A stretch of DNA of 64,000 bases, from assembly GCF_017255415.1 (NCBI RefSeq), contig NZ_JAFJZZ010000001.1:124001-188000 (forward strand), read 5' to 3'. Both the position numbers and the translations under genes were made by a program. A model generated the notes under the pieces. That model was not told where the DNA came from and ran no database searches. It saw only the letters and a program-made list of their open reading frames with translations. Positions 26,187-35,083 of the stretch are shown in pieces (the stretch's first letter is position 1; each line of letters begins with the position of its first letter). This stretch comes from Clostridium aminobutyricum. GTDB lineage: Bacteria > Bacillota > Clostridia > Peptostreptococcales > Anaerovoracaceae.

Positions 26187-27479
26187 ATGATTACAAACAC
26201 GCAGAAATCGGAACGATTGTATGAAGAAGCCCAAAAGTATATCCCAGGAGGAGTAAACAGCCCTGCCAGAGCTTTTCGGTCAGTTGGCGTGACTCCTAGA
26301 TTTATTGAGAAAGCGGATGCTCAGTACATTTATGATGCAGACGGAAATCAATATATTGATTATATCGGTTCTTGGGGGCCAATGATTTTGGGAAGCAATC
26401 ATCCGGTTGTAAGAACGGCTGTAGAAGAAACAATTTCCGGAGGGCTAAGCTTTGGTGCGGCTACGGAAAGAGAAATTACAATGGCAAAACTCGTATGTGA
26501 ATTGGTGCCATCTTTCGAAATGGTCAGAATGGTGAATTCAGGAACAGAAGCGACCATGTCTGCACTCAGAACAGCGAGAGGATACACCGGACGAAATAAA
26601 ATCATCAAGTTTGAAGGATGTTATCATGGACACAGTGACGGACTTTTAGTAAAGGCCGGATCAGGATTGATTGCGGAAGGCGGATCACCGGACAGTGCCG
26701 GTGTAACGCCAAACTGTGCGCAAGATACATTGACAGCACGATATAATGATTTTGAAAGCGTGCAAAAACTATTTGAACTGCATAAAGGTGACATTGCAGC
26801 CATAATCGTAGAACCGGTAGCTGCAAATATGGGTGTTGTCCTGCCAAATGAAAGCTTTTTAAAGCAGCTTCGTGAAATTTGCGATGTAAACAAGACCGTA
26901 TTGATTTTTGATGAAGTGATTACAGGTTTTCGGCTTGCTTTGGGCGGAGCACAAGAATTGTTCGGTATCACGCCGGACATGTCTACTTTCGGCAAAATCA
27001 TAGGCGGTGGCATGCCGGTAGGTGCTTACGGCGGAAAGAGAGAAATCATGGAAGTGGTAGCTCCTCTTGGACCGGTATATCAGGCAGGAACGTTGAGCGG
27101 AAATCCGGTGGCTATGGCAGCAGGTCTCGCTCAGTTGACTTACTTAAAAGAACATGCTGAGATTTATGGTCATTTGAATCATTTAGGACAGAAGTTATAT
27201 GGAGGACTGGCTGACATCGTAAAAATGGCGAAGGTGGAATGTACGATTAACCAGATCGGCTCTATCGGTACTATTTTCTTCACGGGTGAAGCGGTGACCG
27301 ACTATACGTCAGCAAAGAAATCTGACCTGAAGCAATATACGGACTATTTCTTACACATGTTGAATCATGGAAACTATTTTGCCCCTGCTCAATATGAAGC
27401 AATGTTTATCTCAAATGCACATACTTGTAAAGATATTAATTCTACGCTAGAAGCGGCAGCAAAGTTTTTTCATGTATAA
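26187..27479 (+). CDS. hemL: Glutamate-1-semialdehyde 2,1-aminomutase
   Basis: This PLP enzyme makes 5-aminolevulinate from glutamate-1-semialdehyde, the second step of the C5 pathway begun by HemA. The 430-residue product shows YIPGGVNSPARAFRSVG near residue 14, NSGTEATMSALRTARG near 113, YHGHSDGLLVKAGSG near 143, FDEVITGFRLALGG near 240 and the PLP-binding lysine in FGKIIGGGMPVGAYG near 268. The HemA partner is encoded 5 kb downstream. Two terminators follow. Confidence 0.97.
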   Translation: MITNTQKSERLYEEAQKYIPGGVNSPARAFRSVGVTPRFIEKADAQYIYDADGNQYIDYIGSWGPMILGSNHPVVRTAVEETISGGLSFGAATEREITMAKLVCELVPSFEMVRMVNSGTEATMSALRTARGYTGRNKIIKFEGCYHGHSDGLLVKAGSGLIAEGGSPDSAGVTPNCAQDTLTARYNDFESVQKLFELHKGDIAAIIVEPVAANMGVVLPNESFLKQLREICDVNKTVLIFDEVITGFRLALGGAQELFGITPDMSTFGKIIGGGMPVGAYGGKREIMEVVAPLGPVYQAGTLSGNPVAMAAGLAQLTYLKEHAEIYGHLNHLGQKLYGGLADIVKMAKVECTINQIGSIGTIFFTGEAVTDYTSAKKSDLKQYTDYFLHMLNHGNYFAPAQYEAMFISNAHTCKDINSTLEAAAKFFHV

Positions 27480-27532
27480 TGGGCTTATGTCCGAATGAAA
27501 CCATAGAAATAAATAACATGACAATGATGTAT

Positions 27533-27566
27533 AAAAAGCACAATTCGTTACGAATTGTGCTTTTTT
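27533..27566 (+). terminator. Intrinsic terminator after hemL
   Basis: AAAAAGCACAATTCG pairs perfectly with its complement around TTA, followed by T residues; the symmetrical flanks could make it bidirectional. Confidence 0.93.
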
Positions 27567-27586
27567 AGTTTATAGTATATGACGGA

Positions 27587-27619
27587 CACATTGAAAGCTA
27601 TCTTCAATGTGCCTTTTTT
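27587..27619 (+). terminator. Second terminator after hemL
   Basis: CACATTGAA (27587-27595) pairs with TTCAATGTG (27603-27611), then CCTTTTTTT. It isolates the riboswitch operon from hemBL. Confidence 0.85.
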
Positions 27620-27682
27620 ATATAATTAAAATAAGCCATGCCAGCCAGAGCTGAACTTGATGTAAAAATCTCTAGGAAGGGG

Positions 27683-27712
27683 TTGTAATGAAGTTATCCT
27701 GAGTGTTATAAT
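27683..27712 (+). promoter_or_regulatory. Promoter of the riboswitch operon
   Basis: TTGTAA (27683-27688), 18-base spacer and TATAAT (27707-27712), just ahead of the cobalamin riboswitch. Confidence 0.65.
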
Positions 27713-27732
27713 AAATCTGACAATTTAAATAT

Positions 27733-27892
27733 CATAGGTTCTCGGTTTTTTCCTGCCGAGAGAATAGGGAAGTTGGGTGTAATGCCCATGCGGTCGCGCC
27801 GCTGTGATGGAAGAGCTGTATTTTATGAAGCCACTGTGCAAATGGGAAGGCAAAATACAGCGTTGACGCCTAAGCCAGAAGACCTGCCTAAG
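27733..27892 (+). promoter_or_regulatory. Cobalamin (adenosylcobalamin) riboswitch
   Basis: Class signatures in order: GGGAAGTTGGGTGTAATGCC (27768-27787), GCGGTCGCGCCGCTGTGA (27790-27807), GAAGCCACTG (27827-27836) and the B12 box with AAGCCAGAAGACCTGCC (27872-27888). The leader continues to the terminator at 28022-28051, directly before cbiM. Binding of cobalamin should favour termination and shut off cobalt uptake and the downstream tetrapyrrole genes. Confidence 0.95.
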
Positions 27893-28021
27893 ATATCGAT
27901 TTTCGTATACTGTTCAAATTCCAAACCTTTACAAGGTGTTTTTGAGTTGTGACGAGAATCACATTTTCTTACGAACGATGAGAAAGTGTGATAAGCGGAG
28001 CGACGCTCGCTCCCTATTGCA

Positions 28022-28051
28022 CTATTCTGAAAAGTTCAGAATAGTTTTTTT
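28022..28051 (+). terminator. Riboswitch expression-platform terminator
   Basis: CTATTCTGAA (28022-28031) pairs with TTCAGAATAG (28035-28044), followed by TTTTTTT. It lies 16 bases before the cbiM start and is the natural expression platform of the upstream riboswitch. Confidence 0.88.
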
Positions 28052-28067
28052 ATTTAGGAGGAAAAAC

Positions 28068-28835
28068 ATGAAAAAAACAAAAACAGAAAGCTGCCTGCTT
28101 ATTGCAAGCATGGCCATTGCATTCGTGTTCGGTATGCCAAGTATCTCCAGTGCGATGCACATTATGGAAGGCTATTTGCCTTTAAATTATTGCATTATTT
28201 GGGGAGTAATTTGCATACCGTTCATTGTATTAGGTTTTCTATCGATTAAGAAGACCCTGGCTCAAGACCGCAAGTTGTTGCTCATATTGGTGATGATGGC
28301 TGCGTATGCTTTTGTATTATCCGCGCTGAAGATCCCTTCGGTAACGGGAAGCAGTTCACATCCAACAGGAACAGGACTGGGAGCCGTGCTCTTTGGCCCG
28401 TCAGCTATGTGTGTAATCGGACTGATCGTATTATTATTTCAAGCAATTTTACTGGCACATGGAGGATTGACCACTCTCGGTGCGAATACTTTTTCCATGG
28501 CGATCGCAGGGCCATTTCTTTCTTATATAGTCTATAAAATTTGTTTAAAAGTACAAGCTCCGAAATCAGTTGCGGTATTTTTTGCGGCTTGTTTGGGAGA
28601 TTTATTTACATATTGCATTACGGCTATCCAACTGGCTTTGGCACATCCGGCCGAGGTAGGAGGCTTTATGGCTTCTCTAACTAAATTTATGGCTATTTTT
28701 GCCATTACTCAGATTCCGCTCGCCATCATTGAAGGATTGCTTGCCGTGGTGGTTATGAAAGGGCTCGAAAGTGTTGCTCAGCCGGAACTTGAGATGCTTG
28801 GATATGGTCGTTATCGTAAGGAGGTAGCAGCATGA
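28068..28835 (+). CDS. cbiM: Cobalt ECF transporter substrate-binding membrane protein CbiM
   Basis: CbiM is the cobalt-recognising S component of the CbiMNQO transporter. The 255-residue product has a signal-peptide-like N-terminus ending SSA, immediately followed by MHIMEGYLP, whose His coordinates the metal once the N-terminus is exposed. Several membrane segments and [16 protein letters not shown] follow. The frame is open to 27936, but that extension lies in the riboswitch leader; the ATG at 28068 has AGGAGG upstream. It overlaps cbiN by 4 bases. Confidence 0.95.
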   Translation: MKKTKTESCLLIASMAIAFVFGMPSISSAMHIMEGYLPLNYCIIWGVICIPFIVLGFLSIKKTLAQDRKLLLILVMMAAYAFVLSALKIPSVTGSSSHPTGTGLGAVLFGPSAMCVIGLIVLLFQAILLAHGGLTTLGANTFSMAIAGPFLSYIVYKICLKVQAPKSVAVFFAACLGDLFTYCITAIQLALAHPAEVGGFMASLTKFMAIFAITQIPLAIIEGLLAVVVMKGLESVAQPELEMLGYGRYRKEVAA

Positions 28836-29140
28836 GTTTAAGTAAAAATGGTAAAGTGGTAATTTTCTGCTTGATCTTAGCAGTCATTATAGCGGTGGTA
28901 CCTTTGTTATTTATCCACGATTCAGAGTTTGGCGGAGCGGATGGTGAGGCAGAAGAAGTGATCACCGCAATCAATCCGAATTACCATGCATGGGCGCAGC
29001 CACTGTTGGAACCACCGGGAGGAGAAACAGAATCGTTGTTATTCTGCTTACAGGCAGCCACCGGATCGGGACTATTTTTCTTTGGAATGGGTTATTTGGT
29101 AGCAAGGAAGAAATTTCAGAAAAAAGAAAAACAAGAATAG
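28832..29140 (+). CDS. cbiN: Cobalt transport protein CbiN
   Basis: The small 102-residue partner of CbiM. It has two membrane segments (about residues 9-28 and 72-90) flanking an external acidic loop with [10 protein letters not shown] and [23 protein letters not shown], the family signature. It starts on an ATGA overlap with cbiM and ends with a charged cytoplasmic tail. Confidence 0.94.
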   Translation: MSLSKNGKVVIFCLILAVIIAVVPLLFIHDSEFGGADGEAEEVITAINPNYHAWAQPLLEPPGGETESLLFCLQAATGSGLFFFGMGYLVARKKFQKKEKQE

Positions 29141-29173
29141 AAAACTTAGTAAAAGAAAAGTAGAGGTATTTTC

Positions 29174-29956
29174 ATGATTGTGATAGACAAACTGGCATAT
29201 TATTCTGCCATCCGAGACAAAAGCCCTTTTTTAAAGTGTGCGTTTGCAATAGGTACTCTGCTTATTTGCGTAGCAGCGCGTTCGTTTGTGATATCCTTTC
29301 TCGTATTAAGCATAATGGGATGTGCGACTGTAAGATATAGTCGTACGTCCTTTTTTCAGTATATGAAGCTCATGCTGGCCCCCCTTGCCTTTCTGGCAAT
29401 GGGAACGGTGGCTATTGCTGTAAATTGGACGTCACAGCCTATGGACTTGTTCAATATAGCTGTAGGGGATAAGTTTTTAGCTGTCAGCTGGTACTCGATT
29501 GAGTATGCGGTTCGATTGATTTTGGTTTCTCTGGCTTCTATTTCCTGCCTCTATTTCCTAACGTTGACTACGACCCTGTTGGATTTGCTTTATGTGTTGA
29601 AACGGCTGCATTGCCCGAACCTTATCATTGAGCTTATGATGATGACGTATCGATTTATATTTGTGCTTTTGGAAATCGCCGTTTCGATTCTGACCGCACA
29701 AAATTGCCGACTTGGGAATAGGAGCTTTAGGAGCTCAATGGAAGGGATGGGCGGAATGCTTTCTGTACTTCTGATACGTGCACTGGATAAATCCAATCGG
29801 CTCTTTGAAGCAATGGAATCCAGATGTTATGACGGAGAATTAAATGTGTTACAGGAAAGCAAACCAAGCTCATGGATGGAAAAGGGACTGATACTGAGTT
29901 TCCTGATCATACTGACAGCAATCGCAATATGGTGTAAAATAAACGCAGAAGTGTAG
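29174..29956 (+). CDS. cbiQ: Cobalt ECF transporter T component CbiQ
   Basis: CbiQ couples the ATPase CbiO to CbiM. The 260-residue product has about six hydrophobic segments and the coupling region LLDLLYVLKRLHCPNLIIELMMM split around residues 135-158, followed by MLSVLLIRALDKSNRLFEAMESR, which contains the A-R-S/A-x-E-type interaction helices. It lies between cbiN and cbiO in the usual order. Confidence 0.92.
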   Translation: MIVIDKLAYYSAIRDKSPFLKCAFAIGTLLICVAARSFVISFLVLSIMGCATVRYSRTSFFQYMKLMLAPLAFLAMGTVAIAVNWTSQPMDLFNIAVGDKFLAVSWYSIEYAVRLILVSLASISCLYFLTLTTTLLDLLYVLKRLHCPNLIIELMMMTYRFIFVLLEIAVSILTAQNCRLGNRSFRSSMEGMGGMLSVLLIRALDKSNRLFEAMESRCYDGELNVLQESKPSSWMEKGLILSFLIILTAIAIWCKINAEV

Positions 29957-29982
29957 AAGAAGTGTAGAAGAAGGATAGGAAG

Positions 29983-30855
29983 ATGGACGAGCAAAATAGA
30001 AGGAATCAACAGCCGGACTCAGATATAATGGTTAAAGTAGACGGCTTATATTATACGTATGCAGATGGAACACAAGCACTAAGAGGAATTGATTTAGAAA
30101 TAAAAAAGGGAGAAAAAGTCGCCATTATGGGTTCAAATGGTTCAGGAAAATCTACTTTTTTTCTGAACTTGAATGGTGTTTTTCGACCACAAAAAGGGAA
30201 CATTTCTATCAATGGGAAACCCCTTGACTATTCAAAGAAAGGCTTGTTAGAGGTTCGCAGACAGGTTGGAATCGTATTTCAAGACCCAGACAACCAATTG
30301 TTTTCGGCTAGTGTTACGCAAGAGATCTCTTTTGGCGTATTGAATCTTGGCTTCCCAAAAGAAGAAGTCCGAGAAAAAGTAGACCAAATAATGGATGAAC
30401 TGCATATTACAGAATTCAAAGATAAACCAACCCACTTTTTAAGCGGAGGGCAGAAAAAGCGAGTTGCGATTGCGGATGTATTGGTGATGCAGCCCAGCAT
30501 CGTTATTTTAGACGAGCCCGCTTCTGCTTTAGACCCAAAACATGCGAGAATGATCGATGAGATAGTGGATGAATTAAGCAGGAGCGGAATTACCGTCCTG
30601 CTATCCACTCATGATGTGGAACGTGCATTGATATGGGCTGATAAGATCGTCCTCTTTGATGAGGGGAAGGTTTTGAAAGAAGGAAAACCGGAAGAAATCT
30701 TTTTTGACGAAGCTTTGTTGGAAAAAACAAATTTAGAAAAGCCATCCGTATTAAAAATATATGATGGTTTAATAAAAGAAGGCCTTTTGCCAAAAGGAGC
30801 CTGCATGCCTAAAACGGCAGAAGAGTTAATAACCCTTTTTGTCAATACAAAGTAA
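29983..30855 (+). CDS. cbiO: Cobalt ECF transporter ATP-binding protein CbiO
   Basis: The 290-residue ATPase powers cobalt uptake. Walker A GSNGSGKST (about residues 50-58), Q-loop VFQDPDNQLFS (about 98-108), signature LSGGQKKR (about 151-158), Walker B IVILDEPASALD (about 170-181) and the H-loop in STHDVE near 208. It starts 26 bases after cbiQ with AGGATAGGA upstream. Confidence 0.95.
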   Translation: MDEQNRRNQQPDSDIMVKVDGLYYTYADGTQALRGIDLEIKKGEKVAIMGSNGSGKSTFFLNLNGVFRPQKGNISINGKPLDYSKKGLLEVRRQVGIVFQDPDNQLFSASVTQEISFGVLNLGFPKEEVREKVDQIMDELHITEFKDKPTHFLSGGQKKRVAIADVLVMQPSIVILDEPASALDPKHARMIDEIVDELSRSGITVLLSTHDVERALIWADKIVLFDEGKVLKEGKPEEIFFDEALLEKTNLEKPSVLKIYDGLIKEGLLPKGACMPKTAEELITLFVNTK

Positions 30856-30915
30856 CGAAATGTGAACGCATAGGTGATATAATTTGCATGTAATTCATGA
30901 AAGGATAGACAATAG

Positions 30916-31698
30916 ATGAAAAAACAAGCTATAGTAGTTGTAAGCTTTGGAACAAGTCATAAAGATACGAGAGAAAAAACGATACAGGCTATTGAACAGG
31001 CCCTTGCAGGAAAATATCCGCAAAGAGAATGTCGGAGAGCTTTTACCAGCGGGATTATTATGAAGGTTTTGAAAGAACGAGATCAGCTGGTGATAGACAA
31101 TGTGACAGAAGCCATGGAGCATCTTCTGGAAGATGGGTTTTCAGACGTAATTATTCAGCCTACTCATATTATCAATGGGGATGAATACGACAAAATGATG
31201 GCTCAGATAGAACCCTTCAGGGATAAATTCGAAGTCCTTCATGTAGGAGCCCCGCTTCTTACCACTTCGGAGGACTATACGAAAACCTGTGAGGCCATTA
31301 TGAAACAATTTCCTTCCTTTAAAGAAAACGAAGCGTTGATCTTAATGGGACACGGAACAGGTCATTATACGGATGCGGCTTATGCGGCGCTGGACTATCG
31401 GTTTAAAGCACTGGGATATACCAATGTATTTGTCGGTACGGTAGAAGGGTATCCTGATTTTGAAACGATGCTGGAACAAGTAAAACAATTTGAACCGGAA
31501 CGAGTGATCCTGATGCCTTTTATGGTCGTTGCAGGAGATCATGCGATGAATGATATGGCAGGAGAAGAGGAAGACTCTTGGAAGTCTATATTCGAAGAAG
31601 CCGGATTTGAAGTGGAATGTCTGATGAAGGGAATCGGAGAGTTTAAGGAAATTCAACAAATATATATAGAACATGCGCTGGATTGCGCTAAAGAATAG
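30916..31698 (+). CDS. cbiK: Sirohydrochlorin cobaltochelatase CbiK
   Basis: CbiK inserts cobalt into sirohydrochlorin without ATP, the committed step of the anaerobic cobalamin branch. The 260-residue product has VVVSFGTSHKDTRE at the N-terminus, LMGHGTGHYTDAAYAALD near residue 142 with the first metal-binding His, and PFMVVAGDHAMNDMAGEEEDSWK near 197 with the second. There is no signal peptide, so it is cytoplasmic. It follows the cobalt transporter and precedes cbiL, the next pathway step. Confidence 0.95.
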   Translation: MKKQAIVVVSFGTSHKDTREKTIQAIEQALAGKYPQRECRRAFTSGIIMKVLKERDQLVIDNVTEAMEHLLEDGFSDVIIQPTHIINGDEYDKMMAQIEPFRDKFEVLHVGAPLLTTSEDYTKTCEAIMKQFPSFKENEALILMGHGTGHYTDAAYAALDYRFKALGYTNVFVGTVEGYPDFETMLEQVKQFEPERVILMPFMVVAGDHAMNDMAGEEEDSWKSIFEEAGFEVECLMKGIGEFKEIQQIYIEHALDCAKE

Positions 31699-31726
31699 AT
31701 ACATGAGTGATGATGGGAGGACACAA

Positions 31727-32419
31727 ATGGCAACATTATATGGTTTAGGAGTGGGACCGGGAGACCCGGAATTAATGACTTTAAAGGCGGTACGGCTCAT
31801 TCAGGAGTGTGATATTATCGCGGTTCCGAAGTCCGGACAATCGATCAATGTGGCGTATACGATTGCAAAGAAAGCGGTACCCGATTTTGAGCAAAAACAT
31901 ATTGTTGAATTGGATCTGCCCATGACACGTGATCAGCAAAAATTAGAGCAAAGTCACGAGGCTGCTGCAAAACAGGTAACGGATTGGCTTGATGAAGGCA
32001 AAAACGTTGCTTTTTTAACCTTAGGAGATCCTACCATTTACTCGACCTATGCGTATATCCATAAGCTGGTAAAAGGAAAGGGCTATCCGACTGAAATTGT
32101 TCCGGGTATCCCTTCGTTTTGTGCAGTTTCCGCTCGATTAAATGATAGTTTGACAGAGGCAGAGGAAGAACTTCATGTCATACCGGCCTCTTATACGGGG
32201 GTAGAAGAGGCACTGAACCTGAGGGGCACAAAAGTGCTTATGAAGAGTGGCAAATCTATTTCGGAAATAAAGCAATTATTGAAAAAAAAGCCGGATCAGT
32301 TCACGGTGAAAATGGTGGAGCGATGCGGTATGGAGGGCGAAAGAGTGTTTGACAGTATTGATCAAATTGATGAAAACGCCAGCTATTTTTCGGTAATTAT
32401 CGTTCGTGAAAAGAAATAA
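31727..32419 (+). CDS. cbiL: Cobalt-factor II / precorrin-2 C20-methyltransferase
   Basis: A SAM-dependent tetrapyrrole methylase that methylates C20 of cobalt-factor II. The 230-residue product has ATLYGLGVGPGDPELMTLKA at the start, FLTLGDPTIYSTYAYI near residue 97, the EIVPGIPSFCAVSARL motif near 120 and VERCGMEGERVF near 198. The frame is open to 31673 inside cbiK, but the ATG at 31727 has GGGAGG 6 bases upstream. With CbiK before it, the cobalt-early substrate is the likely one. Confidence 0.92.
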   Translation: MATLYGLGVGPGDPELMTLKAVRLIQECDIIAVPKSGQSINVAYTIAKKAVPDFEQKHIVELDLPMTRDQQKLEQSHEAAAKQVTDWLDEGKNVAFLTLGDPTIYSTYAYIHKLVKGKGYPTEIVPGIPSFCAVSARLNDSLTEAEEELHVIPASYTGVEEALNLRGTKVLMKSGKSISEIKQLLKKKPDQFTVKMVERCGMEGERVFDSIDQIDENASYFSVIIVREKK

Positions 32420-32462
32420 AAGGATAAGGGAGTTTTGAAGCTCATAAAGAAAGGTGATTGTA

Positions 32463-33731
32463 ATGAATATACGGATGGTTGGAATTGACCATAACATGGC
32501 TCCTTTAAGCTGTCGGGAAGCATTCTCCTTTACCAAAGTGGGATGTCAAGAGGCCGTACAAATTATAGGTGAACAATCTGGAGTAAAAGGCTGCGTGTTG
32601 ATTTCTACCTGTAACCGAACAGAATTGTGGATTAGCGGATACGGACAATGGGGCGGAACGCATCGTGAGATGGATCCGTATGAACTGTTATGCCGCTTAA
32701 AAGGACTTGATTTAACAACTTATAAAGATTATTTTGTTATGCGTGAAAATCGAGAGGCGATTAACCACTTGCTGCAATTAACCTGCGGTTTTGATTCAAA
32801 GATTTTTGGTGAAGATCAGATTATTTCCCAGATTAGAGAGGCACTGCAGCTGTCCAGACAAAAAGGCTGCACGGATACAGCATTGGAAAAATTATTTCAG
32901 ACGGCTTTATCTGCAGGGAAAAAGGTGAAAACAGAGGTTCAGATTTCAAGGATCAGCAGAACTTCTGCAAATCAAATGCTGACGATTTTAAAAAGTAAAT
33001 TCGAAAATTTGAACGGGATCAAATGTCTGATTATCGGAAACGGACAGATGGGCAGGCTGATTGCCAATACGCTCCTTACGCATGGAGCAGAAGTGTCTAT
33101 GACATTAAGACGTCCTAGACATTGCATGGAAGAACAGCGGTCCGTTATTCCGGAAGGATGCAGGATGATTTCGTATGATAATAGAATACAAGAAATTTCA
33201 GAGCATAAAGTAATAGTGAGTGCAACCATGAGCCCTCACCATACGTTAAAATTAGAAGAAGCCAGAGAATGTCTTGGACAACAATCCTATTATATGTTTG
33301 ATTTTGCTGTACCTAGGGATATTGACCCTAGAATCGGGGAATTAGAAAATGTAGAAATATATGATATCGACAGCATGGGAGTTTCCGATTTAAGAGAATT
33401 GAACGGCGAGGGTATGGAACTGGCTTTTCAGATTTTACAGGAGTACCAAGAAGAACTGATTAAATGGTTTGAATTCAGAAAACATGTGGGTAAAATTCAG
33501 GGTATTGTCGAACGTGTAGTGGAAGATACTGTGGAAAGATTTTCATATAATACGGAAAAGTTGGAAAGTAATTGCCCTATAAGCGATATAAATGAAGTAG
33601 TAGAAGAATCCGTACAAAAATCCATTGGCAAAATATTATACGGGTTAAAGGAAACTTTACCGCAGGATATATGGAATGAATGTATAAACGGTTTGCATAA
33701 AGCCGCCATGAAAGAGACACTAAAGCATTAG
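32463..33731 (+). CDS. hemA: Glutamyl-tRNA reductase
   Basis: HemA starts the C5 tetrapyrrole pathway by reducing glutamyl-tRNA(Glu). The 422-residue product has the catalytic C50 in LISTCNRTELW, FGEDQIISQIREAL near residue 114, the NADPH-binding LIIGNGQMGRLIANTL near 187 and FDFAVPRDIDP near 276. The ATG at 32463 has AAGGTGAT upstream. Its position inside a cobalamin-riboswitch operon means B12 probably limits flux into all tetrapyrroles. Confidence 0.97.
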   Translation: MNIRMVGIDHNMAPLSCREAFSFTKVGCQEAVQIIGEQSGVKGCVLISTCNRTELWISGYGQWGGTHREMDPYELLCRLKGLDLTTYKDYFVMRENREAINHLLQLTCGFDSKIFGEDQIISQIREALQLSRQKGCTDTALEKLFQTALSAGKKVKTEVQISRISRTSANQMLTILKSKFENLNGIKCLIIGNGQMGRLIANTLLTHGAEVSMTLRRPRHCMEEQRSVIPEGCRMISYDNRIQEISEHKVIVSATMSPHHTLKLEEARECLGQQSYYMFDFAVPRDIDPRIGELENVEIYDIDSMGVSDLRELNGEGMELAFQILQEYQEELIKWFEFRKHVGKIQGIVERVVEDTVERFSYNTEKLESNCPISDINEVVEESVQKSIGKILYGLKETLPQDIWNECINGLHKAAMKETLKH

Positions 33732-33757
33732 TCTAGGAATGTTAAGAGGAGAAAAAC

Positions 33758-35038
33758 ATGTTAAAAATTCTTGTTTTTGCAGGAACAACGGAAGGCAGAA
33801 ATTTGGTTGAAAAGCTTTTGGATAGAGGCCATACTGTACACATAAGCGTTGCTACGGACTATGGGAAAGAAGTGTTAGAAGAGTCCTTTTGCATTCCGCC
33901 CGGTGAAGAACGTGTTACCGTTCACACGGGCAGACTTTCGATTGAGCAAATGCAGGAATTGATAAAGAGGGAACGGTATGATGTGGTGGTGGATGCGACT
34001 CATCCTTATGCAACGGAGGTTACTGAAAATATTCAGGCTGCTTGCAATCATACCGAGAAAAGGTATTTGCGTTTACTTCGCAGAAGTTCGAACTACTTGA
34101 ATAAAGAAGATTGTGTTTTTGTGAAAAGCATGCAAGAGGCTGTCAGGATATTAAATGAGGTTGACGGAAAGGCCCTGTTAACCATAGGCAGCAAAGAATT
34201 GCAGCCTTTTACTCAAGTCAAGGATTTTAAAGAAAGACTGTTTGCAAGGGTCTTGCCGATGGAGGAGGTGCTTAAGAGCTGCTCGGAATGGGGCTTTACC
34301 GGAAAGCATCTCATTTGCATGCAAGGTCCTTTTTCCTATGAAATGAATAAAGCCATGTTAAATCAGCTGGGCTGTAAGTACATGGTTACAAAAGACTCCG
34401 GGAAAGAAGGAGGACTCCCTGAGAAATACAGGGCTGTGCAAGATGCAGGAGCAGTACTTATTGTGATTGGAAGACCGGAGGAAGGGCAAGGCTTTGAGCT
34501 GGAAGAGCTCTTGAAGGTCATCGAAGGAACCGAAGGAGAGGAAGCCTCCTTGAACAGAGCAGATTGGTTCCCGTTGTTTGCTAATATCAGAGACGTCAAT
34601 GTAGTGGTTGTCGGGGCCGGTAAAATTGCTCAGAGACGAATTGAAACCTTACTGAAATTTTCGTGCAATTTAAAGGTGATTGCAAGGGAAGCCTCTGAAG
34701 AGGTATCGAATCTGATAAATAAGATTGAAATAAAAGAGGAAGCGCAAGACAAGCGATTGAATCTGGTGATAAAAGAATTTAAGGAGGAAGATCTTTGGGA
34801 TGCTCAAATTGCATTGGCGGCTACTAACAATAGAATATTAAATCAACAGATTGGTCAACTATGCAGACAGCGTGGTATCTTAGTAAACGTAGCAGATTCC
34901 AAAGAAGAATGTGATTTTTATTTTCCGGGAGTTGTATTGAAAGAAGAGCTTGTTATTGGCATTACAGCAGGCGGTAAAAATCATGCGTTGGCGAAAAAAG
35001 CCGGGACATTTATTCGACAGTCGATAGGAGATCTATAG
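33758..35038 (+). CDS. Fusion of cobalt-precorrin-6A reductase (CobK/CbiJ) and precorrin-2 dehydrogenase (SirC)
   Basis: A 426-residue two-domain protein. Residues 1-250 are a CobK/CbiJ domain (LVFAGTTEGRNLVE, VVDATHPYATEVTENI near 77, MQGPFSYEMN near 188, TKDSGKEGG near 211). After a short acidic linker (about 256-268), residues 270-426 form a SirC/CysG-type dehydrogenase with the NAD motif VVVVGAGKIAQRR (282-294), NVADSKEECDFYFPG and ITAGGKNHALAK. It thus joins an early step (precorrin-2 oxidation to sirohydrochlorin) and a late corrin reduction in one chain. AGAGGAG precedes the ATG. Confidence 0.9.
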   Translation: MLKILVFAGTTEGRNLVEKLLDRGHTVHISVATDYGKEVLEESFCIPPGEERVTVHTGRLSIEQMQELIKRERYDVVVDATHPYATEVTENIQAACNHTEKRYLRLLRRSSNYLNKEDCVFVKSMQEAVRILNEVDGKALLTIGSKELQPFTQVKDFKERLFARVLPMEEVLKSCSEWGFTGKHLICMQGPFSYEMNKAMLNQLGCKYMVTKDSGKEGGLPEKYRAVQDAGAVLIVIGRPEEGQGFELEELLKVIEGTEGEEASLNRADWFPLFANIRDVNVVVVGAGKIAQRRIETLLKFSCNLKVIAREASEEVSNLINKIEIKEEAQDKRLNLVIKEFKEEDLWDAQIALAATNNRILNQQIGQLCRQRGILVNVADSKEECDFYFPGVVLKEELVIGITAGGKNHALAKKAGTFIRQSIGDL

Positions 35039-35083
35039 GAAAGTTTTATTAAATATCAATTTTGACGAAGAGAGAGGTAAGCC

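Noticed and set aside
27936-28067. N-terminal extension of CbiM
   Set aside because: It would be translated from the riboswitch leader and terminator; the ATG at 28068 has AGGAGG and the signal peptide.
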